Part shown: positions 19,928 through 28,892 of the stretch, one piece after another
Numbering within the stretch: position 1 is the stretch's first letter
Layout: each line of letters opens with the position of its first letter
NCBI RefSeq assembly: GCF_018224885.1
Contig: NZ_JAGTXB010000002.1
Span: forward strand, 248,001-312,000
DNA from: Chitinophaga hostae
GTDB taxonomy: Bacteria; Bacteroidota; Bacteroidia; Chitinophagales; Chitinophagaceae
Reading direction: 5' to 3'
DNA: 64,000 nucleotides
Notes under the pieces: model-generated
Database searches by the model: none
Seen by the model: the letters and a program-made list of their open reading frames with translations, nothing else
What the model was told of the DNA's origin: nothing
Program-made: the position numbers and the translations under genes

Positions 19928-20959
19928 ATGAAAAAATTGTTTGTACTAACAGCAACGGCTATATGCTTTATTGCCTGTAATCAAAAAATAGCGCAACTTC
20001 CAACCGTACCCGGCCGCCCGGCATCGATCGGCATTATCGGCGATACCGCCGATGTAACCACGCCGGTACAGGGCGGCGTAGCCCTGATTGGCGGCGGAGG
20101 TAACGTGGATGGCGCCTTCCGCTGGATGATGGCCCGCAGCGGTGGCGGCGACGTGGTAGTGCTCACCGCTTCCGGCAACGGCGGCTACAACACGGATATC
20201 GACTCCCTCGGAAAAGTAAATTCGGTGGAAACGCTCAATATCACCACCCGTGAACTGGCCAACAACGATACGGTAGCCAATATCATCCGCAACGCAGAAA
20301 TGTTGTTTATTGCAGGAGGTGATCAGTCGCGCTATATGAACCAATGGCGCAATACGAAAGTAAACGCGGCCATCAATTACCTGCTTACCGAAAAGAAAGT
20401 ACCTGTAGGCGGTACCAGCGCAGGTTGTGCCATTCTGAGCGGACTATACTACAGCGGAGAAGGCGGCAGCGCCGTTTCTGATTCGGTGCTGGCAAACCCC
20501 TACGATTCGCTGGTAACATTGTATAACAACGATTTCCTCCATGCTCCCTTCCTGGCATCGGTGATCAGCGATCAGCATTACCTGAAACGCCACCGCGAAG
20601 GACGGCATGTTACCTTTATGGGCCGCATTACGAAAGACTGGGGCATTTTCCCCCGCGGCATTGCCCCGGATGAAAAAACGGCCGTTTGTATCGATGAACA
20701 GGGAATGGCCAAAGTATTTGGTGTAAGCAAAGCCTGTTTCATTTTAACAGATAGTCTGAAAAAACCTGAACTTTGCGAAAGCCGGCAACGGCTGCAATGG
20801 AACCATAACGGGCAGGCACTAAAAGTATATGAAATACCTGCCAGCGCTACAGGTAACGGCAGTTTCTCCGTTCAGGACTTTGATCCGGCTAAAGCCAGCG
20901 GTGGCGCCTGGTATTGGTGGTGGGTGGAAAACGGTGAGCTGAAGAAAAAAGCCATTTGA
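19928..20959 (+). CDS. Cyanophycinase-like serine peptidase (family S51), lipoprotein
   Basis: 343 residues with a lipoprotein signal (MKKLFVLTATAICFIAC, Cys17). Family S51 marks are all visible. They are GVALIGGGGNVDGAF near 50, the FIAGGDQSRYM motif (128-138), the nucleophile elbow GGTSAGCAIL with Ser164, and SDQHYLKRHREGR (214-226), matching the DQH..R.R.GR segment of cyanophycinase. In cyanophycinases the Ser acts with a His and Glu to cut the alpha bond-linked backbone of multi-L-arginyl-poly-aspartate into beta-Asp-Arg dipeptides. Lipid anchoring puts it in the periplasm or on the cell surface. Its gene follows susD and precedes an isoaspartyl peptidase, which cleaves exactly such dipeptides. 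Other S51 members are alpha-aspartyl dipeptidases, so the polymer specificity is inferred from motif and context. Confidence 0.85.
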   Translation: MKKLFVLTATAICFIACNQKIAQLPTVPGRPASIGIIGDTADVTTPVQGGVALIGGGGNVDGAFRWMMARSGGGDVVVLTASGNGGYNTDIDSLGKVNSVETLNITTRELANNDTVANIIRNAEMLFIAGGDQSRYMNQWRNTKVNAAINYLLTEKKVPVGGTSAGCAILSGLYYSGEGGSAVSDSVLANPYDSLVTLYNNDFLHAPFLASVISDQHYLKRHREGRHVTFMGRITKDWGIFPRGIAPDEKTAVCIDEQGMAKVFGVSKACFILTDSLKKPELCESRQRLQWNHNGQALKVYEIPASATGNGSFSVQDFDPAKASGGAWYWWWVENGELKKKAI

Positions 20960-20982
20960 TTACTTCTTAATAAACGTTAGAT

Positions 20983-22017
20983 ATGAAAGGCAGGTTTTGT
21001 TATTTCCTTTTCGCGGTGCTGGGTATGCATCTTTTTTCGCCGGCTATGGCACAGCAAAAATCTTCCTATGTGCTGGTGATCCATGGCGGCGCAGGCACTA
21101 TTCTTAAAAAGAATATGACACCGGAAAAAGAAGCCGCTTATAAAGCTTCTCTGAAACAGGCGCTGACAACAGGCTACCGGATTTTACAATCAGGTGGCAG
21201 CAGCCTGGATGCGGTAGAGGCTACTGTAAAAGTGCTTGAAAATGATTCCCTTTTTAATGCCGGGAAAGGAGCCGTATTTACCCATGAAGGCCGCAACGAG
21301 CTCGACGCCGCCATCATGAATGGTAAAACCAGGGCTGCCGGTGCGGTAGCCGGCGTTACTACGGTGAAAAATCCTGTCAGCGCTGCGAGGGCCGTCATGG
21401 AAAAATCCGAACACGTAATGATGGTAGGCCCCGGTGCTGAAAAATTCGCAAAAGAAGCCGGACTGGAAATAGTTGACCCTTCTTATTTCAGAACAGAATC
21501 GCGGTGGAAGGATTTGCAGAAAGCGCTGCACGAGGACTCTGTTGCCGCGGCTAAATCAAACGCCTATACGAACCCGGGAAAATTCGGGATCAAAAACAAA
21601 GACTATAAATTTGGTACAGTAGGCGCCGTGGCGCTGGATCAGCAGGGAAACCTCGCTGCTGCCACTTCTACCGGAGGTATGACAGACAAAAAATATGGCC
21701 GCATCGGTGATTCACCTATCATTGGTGCCGGTACTTATGCTAACAATCAAACCGCCGCTATTTCGTGTACGGGTTGGGGTGAGTATTATATCCGCAATGT
21801 AGTAGCCTACGATTTGTCGGCCCTGATTGAATATAAAGGACTCAGTGTACAACAGGCAGGCAATGCCGTGATCAAAAAAGTAGGCGACATGGGCGGCGAT
21901 GGTGGCCTGATTGCACTCGATAAAAAAGGTAATATGACAATGTCGTTTAATACAGAAGGTATGTACCGGGGCGCTATTACAAAAGATGGTAAAATTGAGG
22001 TTGAGATTTACAAATAG
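20983..22017 (+). CDS. Isoaspartyl peptidase / plant-type L-asparaginase (Ntn hydrolase, family T2), secreted
   Basis: 344 residues with a Sec signal (MKGRFCYFLFAVLGMHLFSP, AMA before QQKSS). The fold begins YVLVIHGGAGTI. GSSLDAVEATVKVLENDSLF and NAGKGAVFT mark the alpha subunit. The autocleavage site is in KFGTVGAVALD, with Thr212 as the new N-terminal nucleophile. GGMTDKKYGRIGDSPIIGAG and CTGWGEYYIR line the beta-subunit pocket. It hydrolyses beta-aspartyl dipeptides to Asp and the second amino acid. It starts 23 bp after the cyanophycinase-like gene and, being secreted, should act in the periplasm on the products of that enzyme, releasing Asp and Arg. The last base of its stop codon is already part of a 43-bp inverted repeat. 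Confidence 0.93.
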   Translation: MKGRFCYFLFAVLGMHLFSPAMAQQKSSYVLVIHGGAGTILKKNMTPEKEAAYKASLKQALTTGYRILQSGGSSLDAVEATVKVLENDSLFNAGKGAVFTHEGRNELDAAIMNGKTRAAGAVAGVTTVKNPVSAARAVMEKSEHVMMVGPGAEKFAKEAGLEIVDPSYFRTESRWKDLQKALHEDSVAAAKSNAYTNPGKFGIKNKDYKFGTVGAVALDQQGNLAAATSTGGMTDKKYGRIGDSPIIGAGTYANNQTAAISCTGWGEYYIRNVVAYDLSALIEYKGLSVQQAGNAVIKKVGDMGGDGGLIALDKKGNMTMSFNTEGMYRGAITKDGKIEVEIYK

Positions 22018-22192
22018 CGAATTTTGTCTTTACCAGGATTAAACTGATTTTGTTGATTAGAAGATTTTATTTTTTTGATTTAAAAAGATTTGGGAAGGTA
22101 TAAGTAAAATTGTCTTTTAATTAATCAAAAAAGTCATAATAAAATCCTGTAATCAACAAAATCAGTTTAATCCTGGTAAAGACAAAATTCGC
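22017..22192. repeat. Long hairpin repeat, copy A of the CCAGGATTAAACTGATTTT family
   Basis: Arms at 22017-22059 and 22150-22192 are perfect 43-bp reverse complements; the left arm starts on the last base of the preceding stop codon. The interior holds a TGATTTAAAAAGATTTGGGAAG segment that reappears in copy D. It separates convergent genes and may end transcription from both sides. An AGCTAAAAGC-type tract follows at 22200-22231. Confidence 0.9.
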
Positions 22193-22238
22193 TTCATTTC
22201 GCTAAAAGCTAATGCCTAAAAGCTAAAAGCTGCTTCCG

Positions 22239-22511
22239 CTATCCCTTCATGGGACCACGTTCCGAATCATCTTCCTCCAGGCTATCCTCGTCTATATCCT
22301 CCTCTGTAATACCTTCTTCTTCCAGGAGTTCATCTATTTCCAGATCATCCTCTTCTTCATCAAATAATTCATCGGAGCTGTCTTCTCCTTGCCGCGACTG
22401 TTCGTCCTGGTTACCTTTTGGGGGTACCGGCTGTTGCCGGCCGCTGATAATATCGTCAGGTAACAGGTCGTCGTCGCGAAGCGGACCGGGGGTGTTACGT
22501 TGTTTTGCCAT
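22239..22511 (-). CDS. Small, very acidic protein of unknown function
   Basis: 90 residues, starting MAKQRNTPGPLRDDDLLPDD. The second half is a run of Asp and Glu broken by Leu and Ile (for example EEEDDLEIDELLEEEG). There is no signal peptide or membrane segment. The reverse strand is also open (22249-22527) but would be almost pure Ser/Arg/Pro and is taken as its shadow. Acidic low-complexity proteins like this occur in Bacteroidota, but I know of no assigned function. The gene is monocistronic, between copy A of the hairpin family and the divergent lipoprotein gene. Confidence 0.65.
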   Translation of the reverse strand: MAKQRNTPGPLRDDDLLPDDIISGRQQPVPPKGNQDEQSRQGEDSSDELFDEEEDDLEIDELLEEEGITEEDIDEDSLEEDDSERGPMKG

Positions 22512-22687
22512 ACTGATAAGTTTTTAAATTAAGGACCCCAAACATCACACCATTACAAAATCACTGGTTTTCAACAGTTAAAGAATTGGTGTCTGCGTAA
22601 ATAAATACACAGTCAGTATCATTAGTATGGAATCCGCAGAAAAATGATATTTTTGGGTGTCAACTATTTAAAAGACCCGCTATTCCG

Positions 22688-23137
22688 ATGAGAAAATTAC
22701 TATCCCAACTAACCCCTTCGTTGTTGTTGTTTGCTGCCTGTAATGCCCGTCACCAGCCTAAGCCATACGAGGGGCAATGGACCCAGGTTACCCGGATCAA
22801 TAACGAGTATGTGATTTACATTCCCTGTGCTATGGATCTGCGTAAAATGAAGATAACGGATGCCGCTATTCATGAGGTATTGCCGATGGAGAAAAATGAT
22901 TGTCGAATCATAAAAACCACGGAGGCGCGTGACCATTCTTATCGTTTGAAAGGAGAAGAGGCTACTTATGACTTTAAATGGCTGGATCAGCAAAAGGGTA
23001 CGGCAGAATGGACGATACAACATTCGCCTTCTTCCCTGGAAGAAAAATTAGTGTTCGTAAACAGCGAGCATGAAAATGACTTTAAGAAAGTGAAGCAGCC
23101 GGAAAGTGAATGTGATACCAGCGGCGACGCGAGATAG
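22688..23137 (+). CDS. Small lipoprotein of unknown function
   Basis: 149 residues with a lipoprotein signal (MRKLLSQLTPSLLLFAAC, Cys18). The mature part starts by PKPYEGQWTQVTRI and could be a small lipocalin-like or META-like beta domain; I do not recognise a family. It has three further cysteines (IPCAMDL, NDCRII, SECDT). A TATTTTTG hexamer at 22648-22655 fits the Bacteroidota -7 element. The stop codon abuts the stop of the convergent response-regulator gene with no space between. Confidence 0.7.
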   Translation: MRKLLSQLTPSLLLFAACNARHQPKPYEGQWTQVTRINNEYVIYIPCAMDLRKMKITDAAIHEVLPMEKNDCRIIKTTEARDHSYRLKGEEATYDFKWLDQQKGTAEWTIQHSPSSLEEKLVFVNSEHENDFKKVKQPESECDTSGDAR

Positions 23138-23887
23138 CTATTTCATCAGTATTTTCAGCACCTCTTCTTTACGTTGCCTGGAAACAGGGACCTGGCTGCC
23201 GTCTTCCATGGAGATGGCCCCACCCTCTGTTTTTATCCACGCCGTAATTTTATGGCTGTTGACCAGGTGCGACTGATGGGTACGTATAAAGTGTTTGTCT
23301 GCCAGCAGGTCATTATATTCTTTAAGTGTTTTACAAACAATCAATTTTTTTTGTCCGGAGATGTATACATGTGTGTAGTTACCCGCGGCTTCGAGGCGTA
23401 TAATATCTTCCGGTAAGGCAAAAATAATTTTATCTGCCAGCGGAAAGGCAATACGGTTCTCTGCCATGGGCTTGCCCATATTGGCTACCAGTTCCTTCAA
23501 ACGGTTGTTTTCCTGCTGAGGTACAATTTGAGCAATCGCTTTTTCTACGGCGCCGGAGAGTTCCAGTACATCAATGGGCTTCAGCACATAATCAATGGCA
23601 CAGGCTTTTACCGCTGCAATACCGTAGTGGTCGTAAGCGGTTACAAAGATCACCTCAAAGCGCCTGTTGGCCGGAAGGGATTGTAACAGCTGGAACCCTG
23701 ATCCGCCGGGCATTTCAATATCGAGAAACAAAAGATCGGGTTCCAGTTGCTTAATGAGCCTTAGCGCTGTAGCTGCGGAATCGGCTTCTCCAACTATCTC
23801 CACCCCCGGGCAGTATTCGCCCAGCAATACCCGCAGGTTATCCCGGCTTTTTGTTTCATCGTCTACAAGAATACTTTTTATCTTCAT
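23138..23887 (-). CDS. LytTR-family response regulator
   Basis: 249 residues. The N-terminal receiver begins KSILVDDETKSRDNL, with the acceptor Asp56 in LLFLDIEMPGGSG and KPID at the end of the domain. The C-terminal LytTR DNA-binding domain has IRLEAAGNYTHVYI, FIRTHQSHLVNSHKI and SQVPVSRQRKEEVLKIL. The start codon overlaps the kinase stop codon by 4 bp (ATGA), so the pair is translationally coupled. Targets are not evident from the sequence. Confidence 0.93.
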   Translation of the reverse strand: MKIKSILVDDETKSRDNLRVLLGEYCPGVEIVGEADSAATALRLIKQLEPDLLFLDIEMPGGSGFQLLQSLPANRRFEVIFVTAYDHYGIAAVKACAIDYVLKPIDVLELSGAVEKAIAQIVPQQENNRLKELVANMGKPMAENRIAFPLADKIIFALPEDIIRLEAAGNYTHVYISGQKKLIVCKTLKEYNDLLADKHFIRTHQSHLVNSHKITAWIKTEGGAISMEDGSQVPVSRQRKEEVLKILMK

Positions 23888-26598
23888 ATGCTTTCAATTG
23901 GAATAGTGAGTAATGCCGTAGTGCCGTTACCGTTACTAATGTGCAGATGCCCTGTTTGTCCGGCGATACTGAATAGCTGCAACCTTTCCTGTACCAGTTT
24001 TAGTCCCATGCTTTTGTGCGAACCGTCACGTGCTTCCGGGTGATAGCCAACGCCATTGTCGTACACGGCAATCTGCAGGGTAGCATCCTGTTTCCCAACA
24101 GAAATGCGGAGCAACCCTGTTGCGCCTTTGGAAGAAATACCATGCAGAATGGCATTTTCTACCAGAGGTTGTAAAATCATGCCGGGTATTTCTACCAGGT
24201 CAGTAGCCAGTGTTTCCGGTGTATCCATTTCAAAAACGAAATTAAAGCGAAGTTGTTCGAGCTCGCAATACAGGCGTATGGTAGCCAGTTCATCGGCCAG
24301 CGTGATCATATTTTTTTCCGCATGATGCAACACATTTCTCAACAACAGCGAAAACTTTACAAGATAGGTATTGGCGGCTTTGTATTGGGTGGTATTGATC
24401 AGCGACTGAATAGAGTTGAGCGCATTAAAAATAAAATGCGGGTTCATCTGCGAGCGGATGGCTTTAATTTCCAGTTCCCGGATGGTGGTTTTCATGGCTT
24501 CCGCCTGCTTGATACGCCGGATGCGTACGCGGTAAATCCAGATGCCTGCCAGGGCGGTAAAGAGGATGGAGCCAAGGCTCCATCCGATAATGTTCATCAC
24601 GCCGGCTTTTTGCAGGGCTGAAAAACGAGGCGCTTTTGCTGCGTCGTCGATGGCGGTATTCAGATCATTCCATACATTGTCGTCAGCATAGATATGATCT
24701 GCTATGATTTTACCCCATTGGTCCAGTACCACCACATTTTTCTTGCCCATTTCAGAGATACCGTATATCTCATAGTTCTTATCGTCCCGGTTTTTTATTT
24801 CGATACTGCTAAAGTTAGATAAGCTGCTGAACGCAGGATCGCGTTGGCGGTTTATACCTTCCTCGCTGATCCATGCGTATACAAAGGACACTTCCGGATG
24901 CTGCTTTACTATTTTAACCAGGGCGCTGTCCTGGAAATAGCCGGCATCGTCAAATATCACGCAGGTAGTTTTGCCATGCTGAGTTTTTAAATCATAGGTT
25001 TTGCCATTGGCCAGCGACAGAACAGGGAAGGGTAGTGCATTACCCGGCTTCCAGCGTTCCATGAGCTGCCAGTCTCTGATAATGGGTTTGATCATGCTGC
25101 TGTCGTCGCAGTTATGAATAAAATCTTCGTAGTAAGGTTTGAGCCGTTCGTTTTTTGTAAAGCTTGATTCTTTCATGCGCTCACTCATGGCTTTCGACAG
25201 TTTATAGTACAACGGATAGCCTTTTAACACAGACAGCAATGCAAAGTAATCGCTGTAGAATGAGGACCCTTCTGTGCTGCCGCCGGCAGACAGGCCAATA
25301 CGCGACTGCTGATAGATCAGGAACCAATCCAGGTACTTTTTATAGAAATAGTCATGATAGGGATTCATTACCACCGGCATGGTATCGATACCTGTGGTGA
25401 TCATTTCTGGTATGCCCTGGAATGGCCTGTTTTCAGAGGAAATCTTGTAGTTATGCGTATACAGAAAAACTAACCAGTCATTGGCAATACGGTATTGCCA
25501 GATGGTTTTAAAATAATCAATACTTAGAGGAGAAGCCTTCCCTTCATAGGCTTGCAGCAATGCCTTGAATTTGGTAGTCGCTTCTTCCTGGGCGGCAAGC
25601 ACCTCTTGTAATGTTTTGGTTCTATTTGTGATGTTAAGGTCACTATTGTTACCGTAGTAGTTAATATCGTTAAGGTCGTTTGCTAGTATCGAGCTCCATT
25701 TGGCGCTGCCAGAGAACGTCCTGGGTTGTCGCCCCCGGGAGGTATCGGCGTCCGCTTTAATGACAAGCGTATCACCTGGGTTTAAGAAAACGTAACCACC
25801 GTTATTTTCCATAGCAATGTACCTCAGTTCCGGTTTGGTTAATAGCAGTGAGCAGTAAAATTCTCCCCGGTTGTTAATGGGAAAGGTAAACGTGCTGTCT
25901 CCCAGTTCAATCTCCACTTGCTTTTCACGTGTATTTGCCAGTGTACCTTTTATCACGGTGTTGCCTGCAATCGGAAACGAAGCGCCGGTAAGCAGCTGGG
26001 CATATTCATAGACGGTTCGGGCAGGAATAGCACCGGGTATACAATTGTTACTACTGCGTAATTTCAGCATTGCCTGTATTGCAGGGCGCAGCTCCACCGA
26101 CTGCAGCGGCGAAGAGGTTGACCTGATCGATACGCCCACCTGCTTTTGAGGACTATAACTCGCCAGCATCACTTTCTGGGGCGGTTGATCTTTATCGGTG
26201 GTCAGCGACACGATCTCCCCATTGGTCGTGATTTCTAACCGGAACATCCCTTTTGGCGGCTTTTTGTCTAACCCCTGTTTATAGGAAGGATAATAGCTGT
26301 CGTACGCCAGCCAGCCAAATTCCCGGCTATGTGGAGTATACAGCACCGACCTTTCCAGGGTAATACTATACTGCTGGTTACCATTGGGCAGCTGCTGTTG
26401 CAACCGGTAACGCAACACATACCGGCGCTGGAATTGCAATAACGGCTCCATTACCGGGTAGTAGTCATTATCCTTGTGTTTTGTGATCTGCATATCAAAC
26501 CAGTCGCCCGGTTTCAGGGCGAAGTAGCCGGGCTTGCCCTGTGCCGGCAGCAGGTAAGGCAGGCAGAGCAACCACCATAGATAAACTGTTCTTTTCAT
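23884..26598 (-). CDS. LytS-type sensor histidine kinase with a TlpA/DUF4369-like periplasmic sensor
   Basis: 904 residues, far longer than usual for this kinase class. There is a signal peptide, then a periplasmic region of about 640 residues. Its middle (GNTVIKGTLANTREKQVEIE) resembles the DUF4369-like N-terminus of Bacteroidota TlpA proteins. Residues about 520-650 (FPVLSLANGKTYDLKTQHGK, then KKNVVVLDQWGKIIADHIY) resemble a thioredoxin fold. The position of the CxxC is occupied by FDDAGYFQDS, so redox activity is not expected. One membrane helix near 666 leads to the kinase core: RSQMNPHFIFNALNSIQSLI (His near 718) and the ATPase part with QPLVENAILHGIS. It phosphorylates the co-encoded LytTR regulator. 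The catalytically dead thioredoxin module as a sensor is my inference. Confidence 0.88.
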   Translation of the reverse strand: MKRTVYLWWLLCLPYLLPAQGKPGYFALKPGDWFDMQITKHKDNDYYPVMEPLLQFQRRYVLRYRLQQQLPNGNQQYSITLERSVLYTPHSREFGWLAYDSYYPSYKQGLDKKPPKGMFRLEITTNGEIVSLTTDKDQPPQKVMLASYSPQKQVGVSIRSTSSPLQSVELRPAIQAMLKLRSSNNCIPGAIPARTVYEYAQLLTGASFPIAGNTVIKGTLANTREKQVEIELGDSTFTFPINNRGEFYCSLLLTKPELRYIAMENNGGYVFLNPGDTLVIKADADTSRGRQPRTFSGSAKWSSILANDLNDINYYGNNSDLNITNRTKTLQEVLAAQEEATTKFKALLQAYEGKASPLSIDYFKTIWQYRIANDWLVFLYTHNYKISSENRPFQGIPEMITTGIDTMPVVMNPYHDYFYKKYLDWFLIYQQSRIGLSAGGSTEGSSFYSDYFALLSVLKGYPLYYKLSKAMSERMKESSFTKNERLKPYYEDFIHNCDDSSMIKPIIRDWQLMERWKPGNALPFPVLSLANGKTYDLKTQHGKTTCVIFDDAGYFQDSALVKIVKQHPEVSFVYAWISEEGINRQRDPAFSSLSNFSSIEIKNRDDKNYEIYGISEMGKKNVVVLDQWGKIIADHIYADDNVWNDLNTAIDDAAKAPRFSALQKAGVMNIIGWSLGSILFTALAGIWIYRVRIRRIKQAEAMKTTIRELEIKAIRSQMNPHFIFNALNSIQSLINTTQYKAANTYLVKFSLLLRNVLHHAEKNMITLADELATIRLYCELEQLRFNFVFEMDTPETLATDLVEIPGMILQPLVENAILHGISSKGATGLLRISVGKQDATLQIAVYDNGVGYHPEARDGSHKSMGLKLVQERLQLFSIAGQTGHLHISNGNGTTALLTIPIESI

Positions 26599-26767
26599 GA
26601 TACAATAATTTTATTGTACCAAAGCTATCTGTATCAGATGCCCGGGTTTACATCCACTTAGCAAACGGTAAAGCTGACTGAATATCCGGTGAATATATGA
26701 CCGGAATGGGTATTCTTTACTACGCTTTTTAAAGCAGTGGGTCCCGTAAATTATATATTTTAGGGGT

Positions 26768-27346
26768 ATGAGCCAGCAATTAATCGATTCCATCAAATAC
26801 CTCATCCGGCTGTCGGCAGAAGAAGAACAGCTGTTGCCGGATCTTTTCAGCCGGGTAACACTGAAAAAAAACGACTACTTCCTGCAGGAAGGCAAAGTAT
26901 CCACACAGGTAGCCTTTATTGAAAAAGGACTGGTGAGGTATGTAATGAATCATCAGGGGGAAGATATCAGCGCTTATTTTTCAGGCGAAAATGAGTGGGT
27001 GGGTAATCTTGAAAGCTTTCTTTCCCGGCAACCGTCCACCAGGAGTATTATTGCGATGGAACCCACGGTGTTGTGGGCAGCTTCCCGCGATAACCTGCAA
27101 AAAATATATGATACCGTGAAAGAAGGCGATCGCATGGGCCGCCTCATTATCGAAGATGTTTTTGTGAAGTCATCGAAGCAGGTCACTTCGTTGTACACCG
27201 GCACACCGGAAGAGCGCTATTATGAGTTCTTCGAACTGTTTGATAAAATACAACACCGCATTCCACAGTATATGATCGCTTCTTTTATCGGTGTAAAACC
27301 ACAATCCCTCAGCCGGATCAGGAGCCGGTTATCCCGGAAGCATTAA
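26768..27346 (+). CDS. Crp/Fnr-family transcriptional regulator
   Basis: 192 residues. A cyclic-nucleotide-binding-like beta roll (FLQEGKVSTQVAFIEKGLVR, YFSGENEWVGNLESFLSRQ) is followed by a helical linker. The C-terminal winged helix is short and ends IASFIGVKPQSLSRIRSRLS. The Arg expected for cAMP binding is not evident, as in many Bacteroidota members of this family. It is divergent from the kinase gene and lies 63 bp ahead of a small membrane-protein gene that it may control. Confidence 0.9.
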   Translation: MSQQLIDSIKYLIRLSAEEEQLLPDLFSRVTLKKNDYFLQEGKVSTQVAFIEKGLVRYVMNHQGEDISAYFSGENEWVGNLESFLSRQPSTRSIIAMEPTVLWAASRDNLQKIYDTVKEGDRMGRLIIEDVFVKSSKQVTSLYTGTPEERYYEFFELFDKIQHRIPQYMIASFIGVKPQSLSRIRSRLSRKH

Positions 27347-27409
27347 TTAACCCAGGTGAACGAAATTTAAACGTCTGGAACGGAAATTTGTGTCATAAAA
27401 TCATTGCAT

Positions 27410-27823
27410 ATGACACGTTTAAATTTCTTTAAGTACCTGACTATTGTTTCCGGTTTAACACTGGTGTTTATTGGCTGCCGTTTCCTGTTGCAGCCGGAAG
27501 CTGCAGAAGCAGGATTTGGATTACATTTCCAGGAAAACGGGGATTATTCCTTTCACTATATCAAAGGTATCCGCGACCTGGGTTATGGTATGATTGTCAC
27601 CCTGCTGGCAGCTATGAACCAGCGGAAAGCATTAATGGTGGTATTGCTCTCCAGCATTTTTGTCCCGGTAGTGGATATGACATTGGTGTTGCAGGCAACC
27701 CACGGGAACGTGATGACGGCCATGCCGCATATCATTGCTATTGTGCTCATCGTCATCGCTGCCGCAGGCTTCCATTTTTCCGCCCATCCGCTCACCCGGA
27801 AACAGCTGTCCATGCCTGTATAG
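27410..27823 (+). CDS. Small membrane protein, DUF4267-like
   Basis: 137 residues from ATG 27410; a TTG two codons earlier is less likely. Four hydrophobic helices are seen: YLTIVSGLTLVFIGCRFLL, GYGMIVTLLAAM, ALMVVLLSSIFVPVVDMTLV and IIAIVLIVIAAAGF. A loop between the first two helices carries AGFGLHFQENGDYSFHYIKG. The pattern fits the DUF4267 family of inner-membrane proteins without known role. It probably shares a transcript with the Crp/Fnr-like regulator. Confidence 0.7.
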   Translation: MTRLNFFKYLTIVSGLTLVFIGCRFLLQPEAAEAGFGLHFQENGDYSFHYIKGIRDLGYGMIVTLLAAMNQRKALMVVLLSSIFVPVVDMTLVLQATHGNVMTAMPHIIAIVLIVIAAAGFHFSAHPLTRKQLSMPV

Positions 27824-27830
27824 CCGGGCG

Positions 27831-28814
27831 TTATTCGTTGACCAGCCGGCTTTTGCGGAAAATGTCGCCCCAGGTTTTTGTATACGCCGCGGGCAACGTT
27901 TTTTCTTTCTTCGCTATAAATACGGCATGAAAAGACCCGGGCCCCTGTATAACATAGTAGAGTTGTGATTCAGGCAATGTGTCGCCGGGCGCTGCGGGGG
28001 CCTCTACTTTAAACAGTGCCCAGCGCCGGCCCGGCAGATTTTCTTTACCCAGTATCGTCACCCTGGCATCCGCCGATTTCCGGATTGCTGCATCCGTGAA
28101 GCTTTTAATGGCCTGCCCAATATCCGGCACCTTTACATTTTCCATGGTCATTACATACAGCATCTGGGTCCACTTTTCAGGCGTTTCGTTGTTGGTAATA
28201 TACTGACGCGTGGCAAAATTGTCGATGTCGGTATCGGTGATCAGCTTCCATTTGGTATTGACAGGAAAAGTGATTTTAAGCCGTTCTTTCCGCGCCGGTT
28301 TGCCCGCCCTGAATGTACCGCCGATCTGGTGAAACAAAGGGCCATAAATGCCGGAAGAAGCCCATAGCGTGGTAGCGGTTAACAGGTACGCCTTATTGTC
28401 GGTATAAGTAACAAATATGCTGGCAAAAAAAGTATCGGGATAGTTGGCTTCCGTGTGCATTTCATCCAGCCACAGCATCCGTTTGCCGTTGTTCATCATA
28501 CTCCCGGAATCTATTAACCTGAAATAAGGGTTGTGGCTGGTATAATTTAACAGCTTCTTTACCACTTTATCCACATTGGATCCGGGCTCCTCCATGATGC
28601 TGATATTGAAGTTTTCCGGCGCTTGCCGGCTGCTGTCGCTTAAAAGCCGTTGTGCTACAAATTTCAGCGTAGCCACTTTATTGTTTTTCCATACCCGCCA
28701 GCCCTGGGGTACGCCTACGGAAAAGTGATGAAGGGTATCCTTATAATCAGATAATTCCTGCGCACTGGCAAAAAATGGAAACAGTATCAAACAACAAATC
28801 AGTAAATGTTTCAT
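27831..28814 (-). CDS. Secreted protein of unknown function
   Basis: 327 residues with a clear Sec signal (MKHLLICCLILFPFFASAQ). The mature part appears as two similar alpha/beta modules, the first around HFSVGVPQGWRVWKN and the second around KITFPVNTKWKLITDTDI. Each begins with a strand-turn-Trp motif like that of PsbP-fold proteins; this likeness is tentative. No catalytic motif is seen. Stop codons of this gene and the convergent DUF4267-like gene are 7 bp apart. Confidence 0.7.
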   Translation of the reverse strand: MKHLLICCLILFPFFASAQELSDYKDTLHHFSVGVPQGWRVWKNNKVATLKFVAQRLLSDSSRQAPENFNISIMEEPGSNVDKVVKKLLNYTSHNPYFRLIDSGSMMNNGKRMLWLDEMHTEANYPDTFFASIFVTYTDNKAYLLTATTLWASSGIYGPLFHQIGGTFRAGKPARKERLKITFPVNTKWKLITDTDIDNFATRQYITNNETPEKWTQMLYVMTMENVKVPDIGQAIKSFTDAAIRKSADARVTILGKENLPGRRWALFKVEAPAAPGDTLPESQLYYVIQGPGSFHAVFIAKKEKTLPAAYTKTWGDIFRKSRLVNE

Positions 28815-28892
28815 CCCGGGTCATTTAACCCACAAAGAAACATTTTTTTTCAGAGAGAAGTCTTGTTGATAATTTTCCGGGTAGGGAAGAAA

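Noticed and set aside
20983..22017. Plain cytoplasmic L-asparaginase
   Set aside because: A signal peptide is present and the neighbour is a cyanophycinase-like enzyme, so an isoaspartyl peptidase role in the periplasm fits better.
22249..22527. Ser/Arg-rich plus-strand frame opposite the acidic protein
   Set aside because: Its Ser runs simply mirror the Glu/Asp codons of the opposite strand; the acidic frame has a natural N-terminus.
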